A DNA stretch of 64,000 nt from an uncultured Tateyamaria sp. (GCF_947503045.1 NZ_CANNCF010000004.1:248001-312000), one strand, 5' to 3'; counted from the stretch's first letter, positions 1 to 9,508 are shown. Notes: a model not told the origin generated them from the sequence alone. Translations and numbers: made by a program.

Positions 1-2
1 GC

Positions 3-326
3 GACAAGACGGCGCTCTACTTTGACGAGGCCGAAGTGCTGGTGGCGGCCAAGCACCTGACCGACATGGAAGGGATTGACGTGGTCGAGGTGTCGCACAC
101 GACATATATCCACGTCATGTTCGACCAGCACGAGGTCATCCTGTCTGACGGCACCTGGACCGAAAGCTTCCAGCCCGGCGATCAGACCCTGGCTTCGATG
201 GGCGACGGACCCCGCGCTGAAATTCTCGAACTGTTCCCGGAACTGGAGACAGAGGTCGGGATTCAGGCCTATGCCGCAGCCCGGCGGAGCCTGAAAAAGC
301 ACGAAGCCAAGCTGCTGACGCAGTAA
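3..326 (+). CDS. Hint-domain protein, C-terminal fragment (cut by window start)
   Basis: The reading frame is open from the first bases and ends with TAA. The roughly 107 visible residues match the C-terminal end of the next gene (about 60% identity by eye over the last 95 residues), including EVLVAAKHLT, HEVIL, ESFQPGD and LFPEL. In the neighbour this is the end of a Hedgehog/intein-type (Hint) module, so this is the tail of a second, tandem Hint protein. Its N-terminal part lies outside the window, so the fused domain is unknown. A strong hairpin terminator follows. Bacterial Hint_2 proteins of roseobacters are often attached to RTX-type surface or secreted proteins; whether this one is cannot be seen. 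Confidence 0.85.
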   Translation, partial: DKTALYFDEAEVLVAAKHLTDMEGIDVVEVSHTTYIHVMFDQHEVILSDGTWTESFQPGDQTLASMGDGPRAEILELFPELETEVGIQAYAAARRSLKKHEAKLLTQ

Positions 327-393
327 GGTTTCGGGCCGGGATAACCATACACGTATATGTGCAGCATTCCGCGCGTGATTCGCGCGGGACGCG

Positions 394-425
394 AAAAACG
401 GGGCAGGGGGCTGCACCCGTTTTTT
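394..425 (+). terminator. Intrinsic terminator after the first Hint gene
   Basis: The stem AAAAACGGG (394-402) pairs with CCCGTTTTT (416-424). An inner GCAG/CTGC stem closes a GGGG loop, and the 3' arm ends in a T run. It lies about 70 bases after the stop codon. Confidence 0.85.
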
Positions 426-440
426 GTGTTCAATGTGTTC

Positions 441-446
441 TATAAT
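441..446 (+). promoter_or_regulatory. Possible -10 element upstream of the RTX/Hint gene
   Basis: A perfect TATAAT lies in the 320-base spacer between the two Hint genes, about 200 bases before the RTX/Hint start and just after the terminator. No convincing -35 is present at the right spacing, so this is a weak call. Apart from this, the terminator and the ribosome site (GTGAGGG, about 632-638), the spacer shows nothing recognisable. Confidence 0.25.
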
Positions 447-646
447 GCAGGATTGTTTCTAAAACGGCAGCGTATGGCGCCGCATTGCAGCATAAATCCG
501 CCCGTCGCTGCGTCATGGTTTACCAATCTCTAATATTCCCCCTGAGTTTTCCTGAAAATTGAATAAATTACCCTTCAGCCGTGTTGTCTCGTCGGGGGAT
601 GGCATGACGCGGTCCAACCGTACATTAATGTGTGAGGGCAACTGCC

Positions 647-2509
647 ATGCCGGTGATCAACGGAACGTCAAACAACGACACCCTTCAGGGCACCAACGAA
701 GACGACACCATCAATGCTGGCAACGGTCAGGATCTGGTGTCGGGCGAAGGCGGTGACGACAGTATTCTGGGCGGTGAGGGCAATGACACCCTGTTCGGCG
801 ACGTGGGCGATGGCACCGCCCCCGGCAATGATGCCACGCCGCTGGTGATCGCCTCGGGCAACCGCGTCACACCCAACAGTTCGAACAACCAACCCGATGA
901 CGTCGCGGTCTATAGCAATGTCGCGCAGCTTGAGGACGGCACCCAGGTGTCGGCCCGCATTGTGCTGGTGTCCAAATCCGATCCCAATCTGACCGTGGAC
1001 CTGTCCGGCCCGACGGGTGCCGAAATCCTGATGAACGGCAACGGCACAGGCGATACGGCCAGCTTCCGGATGGAGTTCTTCATCCCCGACACGCCGAACG
1101 CCACAACCGGCACGCCCGTCGCTCTGAATTCGACGGCCACCGTAAATGATCTCGACCGCAACAGTGTGGGCGATCAGGAATCGATTACCTTCAACACAGC
1201 CGGGTTCACTGCCTTTGCCACCAACCCTGACACCTCGCTGGCCGTCTCCACCGGCACTGGCACCGTCACGGCGGCGGGCACCGAACAGAACAACCCGTCC
1301 GATCAGGACGCGTGGTTCTCTGCCTCGTTCGAAAACCGCGAGTTCATTGAATTCACGCTCGAGGCCCGCACCTCCAATTCGGGCTTCTCCTTTTCCGGCG
1401 ATCTGATCGACGACGCTGTGGTCACACCCATCGAGGCGGGCAACGACACCATCGAAGGCGGTGCCGGTCAGGACCTGATCTTTGGCCAGGGCGGGGATGA
1501 CAGCCTGCTGGGCGGCGACGGCGATGACAGCATCGAAGGCGGCGAGGGCGATGACACGCTGGAAGGCGGTCAGGGTCAGGACACGCTGGACGGTGGTGCA
1601 GGCGACGACATCCTGTCCGGTGGGCAGGGCGATGACCGTCTCTTTGGCGGCGACGGCGAAGACCAGCTGATCCTCGGTCCCGACAATGACCGCGCCGAGG
1701 GTGGTTTTGATTCCGATCTGTTCACCTTTGACGGTCTGGGCAACCACACCATCATCGGTGGCGAGGATCTCGACGGCGAAGACATCGATGTGATCGACCT
1801 CAGCGGTGTTGATGCCAACGTGATCCGCACCGGACCCGAATCCGGCACCATCGAGTTGCTTGATGCCAATGGCAACGTGGCGCGCCGCGTTGAGTATTCC
1901 GAGATCGAGCAGATCATCTGTTTTACCCCCGGCACCCGCATCGCCACCCAAAAGGGCGAAGTGGCGGTCGAAAAGCTGCGCGCTGGGGACCGCATCTTTA
2001 CCCGGGACAACGGCGTGCAGGAATTGCGCTGGGTGGGGCGTCGCGATCTGGGTCCAACTGAGTTGATGACCGCCCCGCAAAACCAGCCGATCCTGATCCG
2101 CCAAGGCGCCCTAGGCAACGATCTGCCCGAGCGTGACATGCTGGTATCACCCCAGCACCGGATGCTGGTGACGTCAGACGTGGCCGCGGTGATGTTTGAC
2201 GAACGCGAAGTGCTGGTCGCGGCCAAGCATCTGACCGGCCTTGACGGGGTGGATGCCGTGCGCACGGGTGCGGTCAGCTATATGCACCTGATGTTTGATC
2301 ATCACGAGGTAATCCTCGCCGATGGCGCATGGTCCGAAAGCTTTCAGCCCGGAGATCATTCGCTGGCCGGGATCGGAACAGACCAACGCGACGAGGTGTT
2401 GTCGCTGTTCCCCGAACTTGCCGATGCCGAGGGGCTTGATGCCTATGGTGCGGCCCGCCTGTCGCTGAAACGGCACGAGGCAGAAGTGATCGTCGACCGT
2501 CTCAGATAG
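647..2509 (+). CDS. RTX-repeat (hemolysin-type calcium-binding) protein with C-terminal Hint domain
   Basis: 620 residues from the ATG at 647, chosen because the protein then begins MPVINGTSNNDTLQGT, the usual start of this family, with GTGAGGG upstream; an in-frame GTG at 632 is possible. Glycine/aspartate nonapeptide repeats (GGEGNDTLFG-like, Ca2+-binding beta-roll) occur near the N-terminus and in a longer block at about residues 270-350 (GGDGDDSIEGGEGDDTLEGG). Between them is a roughly 200-residue region without recognised motifs. The Hint module begins at Cys425 in CFTPGTRI and runs to the C-terminal region. RTX proteins normally leave the cell by type I secretion; no T1SS genes are in this window. 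The 3' end overlaps the convergent nucleotidyltransferase gene by 8 bases. Confidence 0.88.
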   Translation: MPVINGTSNNDTLQGTNEDDTINAGNGQDLVSGEGGDDSILGGEGNDTLFGDVGDGTAPGNDATPLVIASGNRVTPNSSNNQPDDVAVYSNVAQLEDGTQVSARIVLVSKSDPNLTVDLSGPTGAEILMNGNGTGDTASFRMEFFIPDTPNATTGTPVALNSTATVNDLDRNSVGDQESITFNTAGFTAFATNPDTSLAVSTGTGTVTAAGTEQNNPSDQDAWFSASFENREFIEFTLEARTSNSGFSFSGDLIDDAVVTPIEAGNDTIEGGAGQDLIFGQGGDDSLLGGDGDDSIEGGEGDDTLEGGQGQDTLDGGAGDDILSGGQGDDRLFGGDGEDQLILGPDNDRAEGGFDSDLFTFDGLGNHTIIGGEDLDGEDIDVIDLSGVDANVIRTGPESGTIELLDANGNVARRVEYSEIEQIICFTPGTRIATQKGEVAVEKLRAGDRIFTRDNGVQELRWVGRRDLGPTELMTAPQNQPILIRQGALGNDLPERDMLVSPQHRMLVTSDVAAVMFDEREVLVAAKHLTGLDGVDAVRTGAVSYMHLMFDHHEVILADGAWSESFQPGDHSLAGIGTDQRDEVLSLFPELADAEGLDAYGAARLSLKRHEAEVIVDRLR

Positions 2510-3098
2510 TGCGCGCCGCACGCCATGCCGCCCAATCCTGGGGCGTGTCCAGATCGCGCCGCGCGCGGTCATTGTCAAAAGGCACAAGGTGCACGGCGTC
2601 CCCGACGCTTGCGACGATGGACTGCCCGCCGCTGTCCCCGCTGAGGTTCTGAAAGGCGGGGAAAAGCCTTGCCGCAAAGATCATCGGATGTCCGCCAGTG
2701 CCGCCTGTCGTGGCCCCGCGCCAGATCAATGCGTCGGGATGCGCCTCTGAGGCTGCTATTACCCGGCGCAGGTCGTCGCCAGTGAGGTCCGGAAGGTCGG
2801 CCAGCAGCAGCATGGCGTGCGAGGTGTCCGGATGAAGCGTGGCAAACAGGGCGCGCAGGCTGGCATTCATCCCTTCGGATGCCTCCGCCACTTCAACCGC
2901 GCGGACGTCCAACCCTTCCAGCGCCGCGTATCGCGAATGTGGGCGCGGGGGCAGGGCGATGCGCACGTCATTGCTGACCCCGCGCGCCATCCGCGCTTGC
3001 CGTGCCAGCAGCGGTTGCCCGTCGACCTCGCACAGCAACTTGTCCACCCCGCCCATACGGGAGGACGCACCAGCGGCCAGGATCAGGATCGGCATCAT
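2502..3098 (-). CDS. MobA/MocA-like nucleotidyltransferase
   Basis: 198 residues, close to the usual size of molybdenum-cofactor nucleotidyltransferases. The N-terminus MMPILILAAGASSRMGGVDK carries the LAAGxSxRMG nucleotide-binding loop followed by a lysine. Asp in LLLADLPDL fits the metal-binding aspartate of the NTP-transferase fold, and GGTGGHPMIF is the typical substrate loop. Enzymes of this family add CMP or GMP to molybdopterin; related proteins serve other pathways, so the substrate is inferred only. Two ATGs (3098, 3095) are possible starts. It lies 12 bases downstream of the FAD/GcvT gene on the same strand and may be co-transcribed with it. Confidence 0.75.
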   Translation of the reverse strand: MMPILILAAGASSRMGGVDKLLCEVDGQPLLARQARMARGVSNDVRIALPPRPHSRYAALEGLDVRAVEVAEASEGMNASLRALFATLHPDTSHAMLLLADLPDLTGDDLRRVIAASEAHPDALIWRGATTGGTGGHPMIFAARLFPAFQNLSGDSGGQSIVASVGDAVHLVPFDNDRARRDLDTPQDWAAWRAARTI

Positions 3099-3110
3099 CC
3101 GCTTAGTCTA

Positions 3111-5528
3111 TCACCCCCGCATCCGGGCGCCATCCGCATCAAACAAGGGAATGGTTACAAGGCGCGCCGGGCGCATGTGGCCAAGGATTTCGATCTCGAC
3201 CTCCAACCCTTCGACGATACGATCCACGGGCAAAAAACCCTGCGCGACAGAGACTTGCGCATGGTGCGAATACCCCCCCGAGGTGCAGAACCCAACAACT
3301 TCGTCCCCCAGCCAAATCGGTTCGTAGGCCTGCACATCCGCATCTTCGGCCTCGACAATAAAGGCACAAAGCTTGCGTGCAGGGCCTTTGGCCCGCTCGG
3401 CCTCGGCGGCGGCACGTCCAATGAAGTCGGTGTTCTTCTTCCATGAAATGAACCGGTCCAGCCCGGTTTCGGTCGCCGTATAGTCGGGCCCGAATTCCAG
3501 CAACCAACCGCCAAAGAACTTGTCGAGCCTGAGTGACATCATCGCCCGCATCCCGAATGGCGTAATGCCATGGGGCTGGCCTGCATCCCACAGTGTCGCC
3601 CACAACTGGCGCTGCGCCATGGGATCGCAATAGATCTCAAACCCCAGATCACCTGTGTAGCTGACCCGCTGCACGATGCAGTCAGTCATGCCCACGGTCA
3701 GGCGCCACACGTCCAGAAACTTCATCCCCGAGATATCCGTGCGGGTGCAGGCCTGCAGCACGTCGCGCGCCTTGGGGCCTGCGATCTGAAACCCTGTACG
3801 CGCGTCCGAGATGTTTTCGATGGCCATCCCGTCTTCGACCTCATTCAGGAAATGGCGCATATGGAAGGCTTGCGCGCCATAGGACGCCGTCAGCTGGAAT
3901 TCCTGCTCGGACAGGCAAGAGATGGTGAAATCCCCGATCAGTTTGCCCTTGGGGCTGAGCATGGGGGTGAGCGAAATCCGCCCCTGTTGCGGCACGCGCC
4001 CCGCCATGACGCGATCGAGCCAAGCGCGTGCACGTGGCCCGGTGACCCGGTATTTGCCGAAATTGTGCACCTCGTTGATGCCGACACCGTTACGGACGGC
4101 GGCCACTTCGCGCGCGGTGGCGGCGAAGGCGTCCGAGCGGCGGAAAGACGGGGTTTCGTAAGTGGGCTCGGCGCCTTGAGCGAAATAGTTCGGCACTTCC
4201 AGCCCAAATTGCTGACCCCAGACGGCCCCCATTTCGCTGAAGATGTCGTACATCGGCGTTGTGCGGTTGGGCCGGGCGGCCGGCAGTTCCTCGTTCGGGT
4301 AGGACACTGAAAACCGCTTTTGATAGTTCTCGATCACCTTGGGCAGGGTGTAGCCCGGGCTGATCCAGTCGCCAAAGCGGGCCACATCCATGGCAAAGGT
4401 GTCGCGCTCCGTCTCGCCCTCGATCATCCATTGCGCGAGCATCAGACCCACGCCGCCGCCCTGACTGAACCCGGCCATGACACCACAGGCCGCCCAATAG
4501 TTGCGCACACCCGGCACCGGACCCACCAGCGGATTGCCATCGGGGGCAAAGGTGAAAGGGCCGTGGATCACATTCTTGACGCCTGCGCGTTCCAGATCGG
4601 GGAAGCGTCGATAGGCAAAGGCGATGGAATCCTCGATCTTGTCGAAATCGTCTTGCAGCAGGTCCTGCCCGAATGACCACGCGGTGCCGTCCACAGCCCA
4701 CGGGCGGCACTTTTGCTCGTAAAATCCGATGCACAATCCCTTGCCCTCCTGGCGCAGATAGCTTTCGCCCGCCGGGTCCATCACATGGGGATGTTCGTGC
4801 CCGTCGCGCGTCATTTCGGCGATCAGCGGCACTTCTTCGGTCACCAGATACTGGTGTTCCATCGGGTGCAGGGGGAAGTAGATGCCTGCCATCGCGCCCA
4901 CTTCGCGCGCCCAAAGGCCGCCTGCGTTGACCACATGTTCGGCGTGGACCGTGCCCTTGTCAGTGACCACGTCCCATGTGCCGTCCGGACGCTGGTTGGT
5001 TTCCTGCACCATGGTGTGGGTTTCGATGGTCGCGCCGCCCATCTTGGCCGCGCGCGCATAGGCGTGGGTGGTGCCCGAGGGGTCAAGGTGGCCGTCCAGT
5101 GGGTCATATAACCCGCCCACGATGCCCTCGACATTGGTGACAGGTGCGATCTTTTTGATCTCTTCGGGGGTCACAATCTCGGTCTCCAACCCCATGAAGC
5201 GATGCTTGGCGCGTTCAGCCAACAGCATATCGAACCGGTCCTGATCCTCGGCCAGTGTCACGCCGCCCACATGATGCAGCCCGCAGGACATGCCGGTGAT
5301 TTCCTCCAACTCCTTGTAAAGGCGAATGGTATAGCCTTGCAGGGCGGCCATGTTGGTGTCGCCGTTGAGCGTGTGAAAGCCGCCGGCTGCATGCCACGTG
5401 GAACCCGATGTCAGTTCGGAGCGTTCAATCAACATCACGTCCGACCACCCAAGTTTGGTCAGGTGATACAACACGGAAGCGCCGACAACGCCGCCGCCGA
5501 TAACGGCCACTCTGGTGGTAGATTTCAT
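3111..5528 (-). CDS. FAD-dependent oxidoreductase fused to GcvT (dimethylglycine dehydrogenase family)
   Basis: 805 residues from the ATG at 5528 (GAGG just upstream; an in-frame ATG at 5540 adds four residues). The N-terminal half is a DAO-type FAD domain with the dinucleotide loop VIGGGVVGASVLYHL and GSTWHAAG, whose His matches the covalent FAD ligand in dimethylglycine and sarcosine dehydrogenases. The C-terminal half (from about residue 420) is a GcvT-like folate-binding aminomethyltransferase. Such fusions oxidise N-methyl amines and pass the one-carbon unit to tetrahydrofolate. The substrate cannot be read from sequence; dimethylglycine, sarcosine or a related methylamine is likely. A paralogue lies at 7061-9481. 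Confidence 0.85.
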   Translation of the reverse strand: MKSTTRVAVIGGGVVGASVLYHLTKLGWSDVMLIERSELTSGSTWHAAGGFHTLNGDTNMAALQGYTIRLYKELEEITGMSCGLHHVGGVTLAEDQDRFDMLLAERAKHRFMGLETEIVTPEEIKKIAPVTNVEGIVGGLYDPLDGHLDPSGTTHAYARAAKMGGATIETHTMVQETNQRPDGTWDVVTDKGTVHAEHVVNAGGLWAREVGAMAGIYFPLHPMEHQYLVTEEVPLIAEMTRDGHEHPHVMDPAGESYLRQEGKGLCIGFYEQKCRPWAVDGTAWSFGQDLLQDDFDKIEDSIAFAYRRFPDLERAGVKNVIHGPFTFAPDGNPLVGPVPGVRNYWAACGVMAGFSQGGGVGLMLAQWMIEGETERDTFAMDVARFGDWISPGYTLPKVIENYQKRFSVSYPNEELPAARPNRTTPMYDIFSEMGAVWGQQFGLEVPNYFAQGAEPTYETPSFRRSDAFAATAREVAAVRNGVGINEVHNFGKYRVTGPRARAWLDRVMAGRVPQQGRISLTPMLSPKGKLIGDFTISCLSEQEFQLTASYGAQAFHMRHFLNEVEDGMAIENISDARTGFQIAGPKARDVLQACTRTDISGMKFLDVWRLTVGMTDCIVQRVSYTGDLGFEIYCDPMAQRQLWATLWDAGQPHGITPFGMRAMMSLRLDKFFGGWLLEFGPDYTATETGLDRFISWKKNTDFIGRAAAEAERAKGPARKLCAFIVEAEDADVQAYEPIWLGDEVVGFCTSGGYSHHAQVSVAQGFLPVDRIVEGLEVEIEILGHMRPARLVTIPLFDADGARMRG

Positions 5529-5612
5529 AGGGAACCTCATGACATTGCGCTGGTCATTTCACGTACTCAGCGCCACTCTATTTCCGAGACCAAACCCATT
5601 GAGCGACCGCAA

Positions 5613-5629
5613 GCGACACGTGATGTCGC
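5613..5629. promoter_or_regulatory. Inverted repeat in divergent promoter region
   Basis: GCGACA-CGTGA-TGTCGC, 6-bp perfect arms, lies in the 135-base gap between the divergent FAD/GcvT gene and the DUF2254 gene. It could be an operator. No family-specific consensus is recognised. Confidence 0.25.
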
Positions 5630-5663
5630 GAATGCCGATCCCCGAAGCGACGAGAGTACAGGC

Positions 5664-6950
5664 ATGATGAAAGACTTTGATCTGTTGCGCAGCCTGCCAC
5701 AGACCCTGATGCAACTGGCGCGCTACTACTGGCGCAAGCTGCATGTTCGGGTGGCGCTGATGGGTCTTTTGGCCTTTGTCGCGCTTGGGTCGACCCAACT
5801 GGTCGAGGTGATGGTGCCGGACAGGCTGGCGCAAACCGTGCCCGGTGCTGCTGCGGACCGGTTGCTGAACGTCATTGCCAACGCGATGCTTGCGGTCACG
5901 ACATTTTCGCTGACGGTCATGGTCAGTGTGTACCAGTCGTCCTCGTCGCAATGGACGCCACGGGTCCATCAACTGATCATGCAGGACAGCGTGACGCAAA
6001 ATACGCTGGCGGCCTTTATCGGAGCTTATGTCTTTGCGCTTGTCGCCATCATCTTGCGCGAAACCGGTGTCTATGTTGATGACCGCGCCATTGTGCTGTT
6101 CTGGGTCACTGTGCTGGTGCTGGCCTATGTGGTCTGGTCGCTGATCCGCTGGGTTCTGCATCTGCAAACTCTGGGCAGCCTGATCCACACAACGCGGCAG
6201 GTCGAAGAGATCACCTGCACCCAGTTTCGCGAACGCCTCGACACGCCATGCCTTGGCGCGCAGGCATGGGACGGCACCGTGCCCGGGACAGCCACCCCGA
6301 TCCGTGCGCGCCAAAGTGGTTACGTCCAGCACATCTATCCAGAGGCGCTGCAGGAACTGGCCGAAAAGGCGGACGTCACGCTGTTCCTCAGCAGTGCGAT
6401 CGGCAGTTTTGTCTTTCTGAATGAACCGCTTGTCTGGGTGGAGGGCCCGGTCGATGACCGTGATGCGTTCGAAGATGAGGTGCGAAGCCTCACCGTTATG
6501 GGTGACGTGCGCACCTACGATCAGGACCCGCGTTTTGGCCTCTTGATCATGTCCGAGATTGGCAGCAAGGCCCTGTCACCGGGCGTGAACGATCCGGGCA
6601 CCGCCATCGACGTGCTTAACCGCTGTGCCCGTATTCTGTCTCTTTACAAGGATGAAACCGAAGGCGAGGCCGCGCCGCTTTATGATCGTTTGCGCGTGCA
6701 ACCGATCGACCCGGTCGATTTGATCACGGATGCCTATAGTGGCATTGCGCGGGACGGCGCGGGCGACGTCGAAGTTCAACAGCGTCTGCAGCGCTGCCTG
6801 AACGGGTTGCTGCAGCACCCCGACAAGGGGCTGCAAAAGGCCGCCGAGACACTGGGCCGCGAATATCTGAACCGCGCGCTTGAGGCCATCACATGGGCGC
6901 CGGACCGTGATCGCCTGCTGGCGAAAACGGCGCCGCGATTGCGCGACTAA
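5664..6950 (+). CDS. DUF2254 family membrane protein
   Basis: 428 residues from the ATG at 5664 (MMKDFDLLRSLP), preceded by CGAGAG; the frame is open further upstream but that part is not protein-like. Four hydrophobic segments are visible in the first 180 residues (for example VALMGLLAFVALGSTQL and LAAFIGAYVFALVAIIL). A long soluble part follows with the family-typical ISEIGSKALSPGVNDPGTA-like stretch (here MSEIGSKALSPGVNDPGTA). This is the DUF2254 architecture; the function is unknown. It is divergent from one FAD/GcvT gene and 110 bases upstream of the other. Confidence 0.8.
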   Translation: MMKDFDLLRSLPQTLMQLARYYWRKLHVRVALMGLLAFVALGSTQLVEVMVPDRLAQTVPGAAADRLLNVIANAMLAVTTFSLTVMVSVYQSSSSQWTPRVHQLIMQDSVTQNTLAAFIGAYVFALVAIILRETGVYVDDRAIVLFWVTVLVLAYVVWSLIRWVLHLQTLGSLIHTTRQVEEITCTQFRERLDTPCLGAQAWDGTVPGTATPIRARQSGYVQHIYPEALQELAEKADVTLFLSSAIGSFVFLNEPLVWVEGPVDDRDAFEDEVRSLTVMGDVRTYDQDPRFGLLIMSEIGSKALSPGVNDPGTAIDVLNRCARILSLYKDETEGEAAPLYDRLRVQPIDPVDLITDAYSGIARDGAGDVEVQQRLQRCLNGLLQHPDKGLQKAAETLGREYLNRALEAITWAPDRDRLLAKTAPRLRD

Positions 6951-7060
6951 TCCGATTTCGTGGTGATTAAGCGACGTATCTTGTCGCGGGCGGGCTATCG
7001 CATCCATATTACCGGGCGCAGTTTGTGGTGCAGCACGTAACGTAAGGGCGGGAAAATCAC

Positions 7061-9481
7061 ATGCGCACCCACGCACAGGCTGTCGTCATCGGTGGCGGCG
7101 TCATCGGTTGTTCGATCCTTTACCATCTGACCAAACTGGGCTGGAAAGATGTTGTCCTGCTTGAACGGGACGAGTTGACGAGCGGCAGCACCTGGCACGC
7201 GGCGGCAAATATCCACGGGCTGCATGACAGCACCAATATCAGCCGCATCCAGCACTACACCATGGGCCTCTATAAGGAGCTGGAGCAGGAAACCGGGCAG
7301 GGCTGCGGCGTGTTCCAGCCTGGATCGCTGTACCTTGCCCAAACTGAAGCGCGCGAACACCAGCTGCGTCTGCAGGCCGCCAAGGCCAAGCTATACGACA
7401 TGAACTTTTTCGAGGTGAACCGGACGGAGGCCGAACGTCTGCACCCTCTGGTCGATTTCGATGGCATCCGCTGCATCATGTGGGAACCCGAGGGCGGCAA
7501 CGTAGACCCGTCGGGCGTGACCAACGCCTATGCGGCCGGTGCGCGCGCGAACGGGGCCGAGATCATTCGCTTTTGCCCCGTCACCGGCACTGAACAGAAA
7601 GCCGACGGCACATGGATCGTGCGCACTGAAAAAGGAGACATCTCAACCCCTTGGGTGGTGAACGCCGCGGGTCTTTGGGGGCGCGAAGTGGCGGCGATGG
7701 CGGGCGTTACCCTGCCGTTGCAACCGACCGAGCATCAGTATTTCGTCACTGAAACCATCGCCGAAATCGACGCGATGGACCGCCGCCTGCCATCTGTCGC
7801 GGATCGCGATGGCGAGTATTACCTCCGGCAAGAGGGCAAGGGGCTGCTGGTCGGTGCCTACGAGAAAGACTATCGCTTTTGGGCGGAGGACGGCACACCC
7901 CACGGGTTTGGCCACGAGCTGTTTGCCGATGATCTGGAGCGGATCGAGGACAACATGATGCGCGCCATCGACCGGGTGCCGGTTGTGGGGACGGCCGGGA
8001 TCAAGCGGGTCATCAATGGCCCGATGATCTGGTCACCGGATTCCAACGTGCTGTTCGGCCCCGTGCCGGAATTGACGGGGTATTTCTGTTGCAACGGCAT
8101 CATCCCGGGTTTTTCCCAATCGGGCGGCATGGGCCTGCTGGCGGCGCAATGGATCATCGAGGGCGAAACCAAGTACGACATGTTTCCGTGGGACATGGCG
8201 CGCTTCGGCACATGGGCGTCCAAAGCCTTCACCAAGGCGCGCGTTGGTGATCAATATGCCAACCGTTTCAAAATCCACTTCCCCAATGAGGAACGCAGCG
8301 CCGGTCGTCCGGTGCGCACGCGCCCCGCATATGACATGCAGCGCAAGATGGGCGCGGTCATGGGTCTGAACTACGGCTGGGAGCATCCGTTGTGGTTCTC
8401 GGACGCGCCGGGAACGCAGGACACCGACGGCTTTACCCGGCAGAACTGGTGGGGGCCGGTGGGCGATGAATGCCGCATGCTGCGCAAGACCGGCGGCATC
8501 ATCGATATTTCGAATTTTGCCAAATACGTCTGCAAGGGGCCGGGGGCCGAGGACTGGCTGAACGCGGTCTTTGCCAACCGCATGCCCCGTCTTGTGGGGC
8601 GGTCCTGCCTCACACCGCTGATTTCCAAACGCGGCGGGATTGCCGGGGATTTCACCGTCACCCGGCTGGGCGAGGATGAATTCTGGATCATCGGATCGGG
8701 CATGGCCGAACGCTATCACCAGCGTTTCTTCAAACAGGTGCCGCTGCCCAAGGGGACAAGCTTTGAAAGCCAGACCGAGGCGATGTGCGGCTTTAACGTC
8801 GCGGGGCCGGATGCGCGCGCGATGCTGCAGCGGATGACCAACACTTCGCTTGCCAACGAAGACTTCCCCTTCATGCGTTCGGCCCGGATCACCCTTGCAG
8901 GGATCGAAGTGCTGGCCTTGCGGGTGTCTTTCACAGGCGATCTGGGGTGGGAGCTGCATTGCGACGAAAAAGACCAACTCCAGCTTTATGCGGCCCTGAT
9001 CGAGGCCGGGCGCAACATGGGGATTGGCCCTGTTGGCAGCCGCGCGTTGATGAGCCTGCGCGTCGAAAAGGGCTATGGCTCGTGGAGCCGTGAATATAGC
9101 CCTGAGTACTGGCCACAGGAGGTGGGCCTCGACCGGCTGATCAAGATGGACAAGGACTTCCTCAACAAGGACGCCGTGGCCAAGGTGCTGACACAGCCTG
9201 GACGCGAATCATTGGTGATTTTGCAACTTGATGAGGCCGACGCGGTGGCCTCAAACGCCGATGCCACAGGGGGTGAGCCGGTTTTTGCCGGTAACAAGGG
9301 CGTGGGTCGCGTAACGTCAGGCGCCTATGGCTATTCGGTCGGGATGAGCCTCGCGCTGGCTTATGTCAAAGATGTCGGACCCGGAGACCGCGTCGATGTC
9401 ATGGTGCTGGGACGCCCGCATAAGGCAATAATACTTGGCGCACCGCCGTTTGATGCAGATGGAAAACGGCTGCGCAGCTAA
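7061..9481 (+). CDS. FAD-dependent oxidoreductase fused to GcvT (paralogue)
   Basis: 806 residues, with GGGCGGG before the ATG. It is collinear with the protein at 3111-5528: FAD loop VIGGGVIGCSILYHL, GSTWHAAA with the candidate covalent-flavin His, TEHQYFVTET, and a C-terminal GcvT half with SFTGDLGWELH and SLRVEKGYGSW. Expected activity is oxidative N-demethylation with transfer of the one-carbon unit to folate. The two copies differ enough to suggest different substrates. The downstream neighbour is a LytTR regulator in the same direction after a 136-base gap. Confidence 0.85.
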   Translation: MRTHAQAVVIGGGVIGCSILYHLTKLGWKDVVLLERDELTSGSTWHAAANIHGLHDSTNISRIQHYTMGLYKELEQETGQGCGVFQPGSLYLAQTEAREHQLRLQAAKAKLYDMNFFEVNRTEAERLHPLVDFDGIRCIMWEPEGGNVDPSGVTNAYAAGARANGAEIIRFCPVTGTEQKADGTWIVRTEKGDISTPWVVNAAGLWGREVAAMAGVTLPLQPTEHQYFVTETIAEIDAMDRRLPSVADRDGEYYLRQEGKGLLVGAYEKDYRFWAEDGTPHGFGHELFADDLERIEDNMMRAIDRVPVVGTAGIKRVINGPMIWSPDSNVLFGPVPELTGYFCCNGIIPGFSQSGGMGLLAAQWIIEGETKYDMFPWDMARFGTWASKAFTKARVGDQYANRFKIHFPNEERSAGRPVRTRPAYDMQRKMGAVMGLNYGWEHPLWFSDAPGTQDTDGFTRQNWWGPVGDECRMLRKTGGIIDISNFAKYVCKGPGAEDWLNAVFANRMPRLVGRSCLTPLISKRGGIAGDFTVTRLGEDEFWIIGSGMAERYHQRFFKQVPLPKGTSFESQTEAMCGFNVAGPDARAMLQRMTNTSLANEDFPFMRSARITLAGIEVLALRVSFTGDLGWELHCDEKDQLQLYAALIEAGRNMGIGPVGSRALMSLRVEKGYGSWSREYSPEYWPQEVGLDRLIKMDKDFLNKDAVAKVLTQPGRESLVILQLDEADAVASNADATGGEPVFAGNKGVGRVTSGAYGYSVGMSLALAYVKDVGPGDRVDVMVLGRPHKAIILGAPPFDADGKRLRS

Positions 9482-9508
9482 GGCTGGTGGGGTGTGGCAG
9501 GGCGACGT

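Noticed and set aside
394..646. Possible riboswitch in the spacer before the RTX/Hint gene
   Set aside because: Only a simple terminator hairpin is seen; no conserved aptamer core was recognised.
668..2104. Long open frame of 478 codons on the minus strand across the RTX gene
   Set aside because: It mirrors the repetitive glycine/aspartate coding of the RTX repeats; the plus-strand product has clear RTX and Hint motifs and a good start.
5529..7060. Glycine or SAM riboswitch for the FAD/GcvT genes
   Set aside because: Spacers of 110-135 bases contain no tandem-glycine or SAM aptamer landmarks; only a palindrome is visible.
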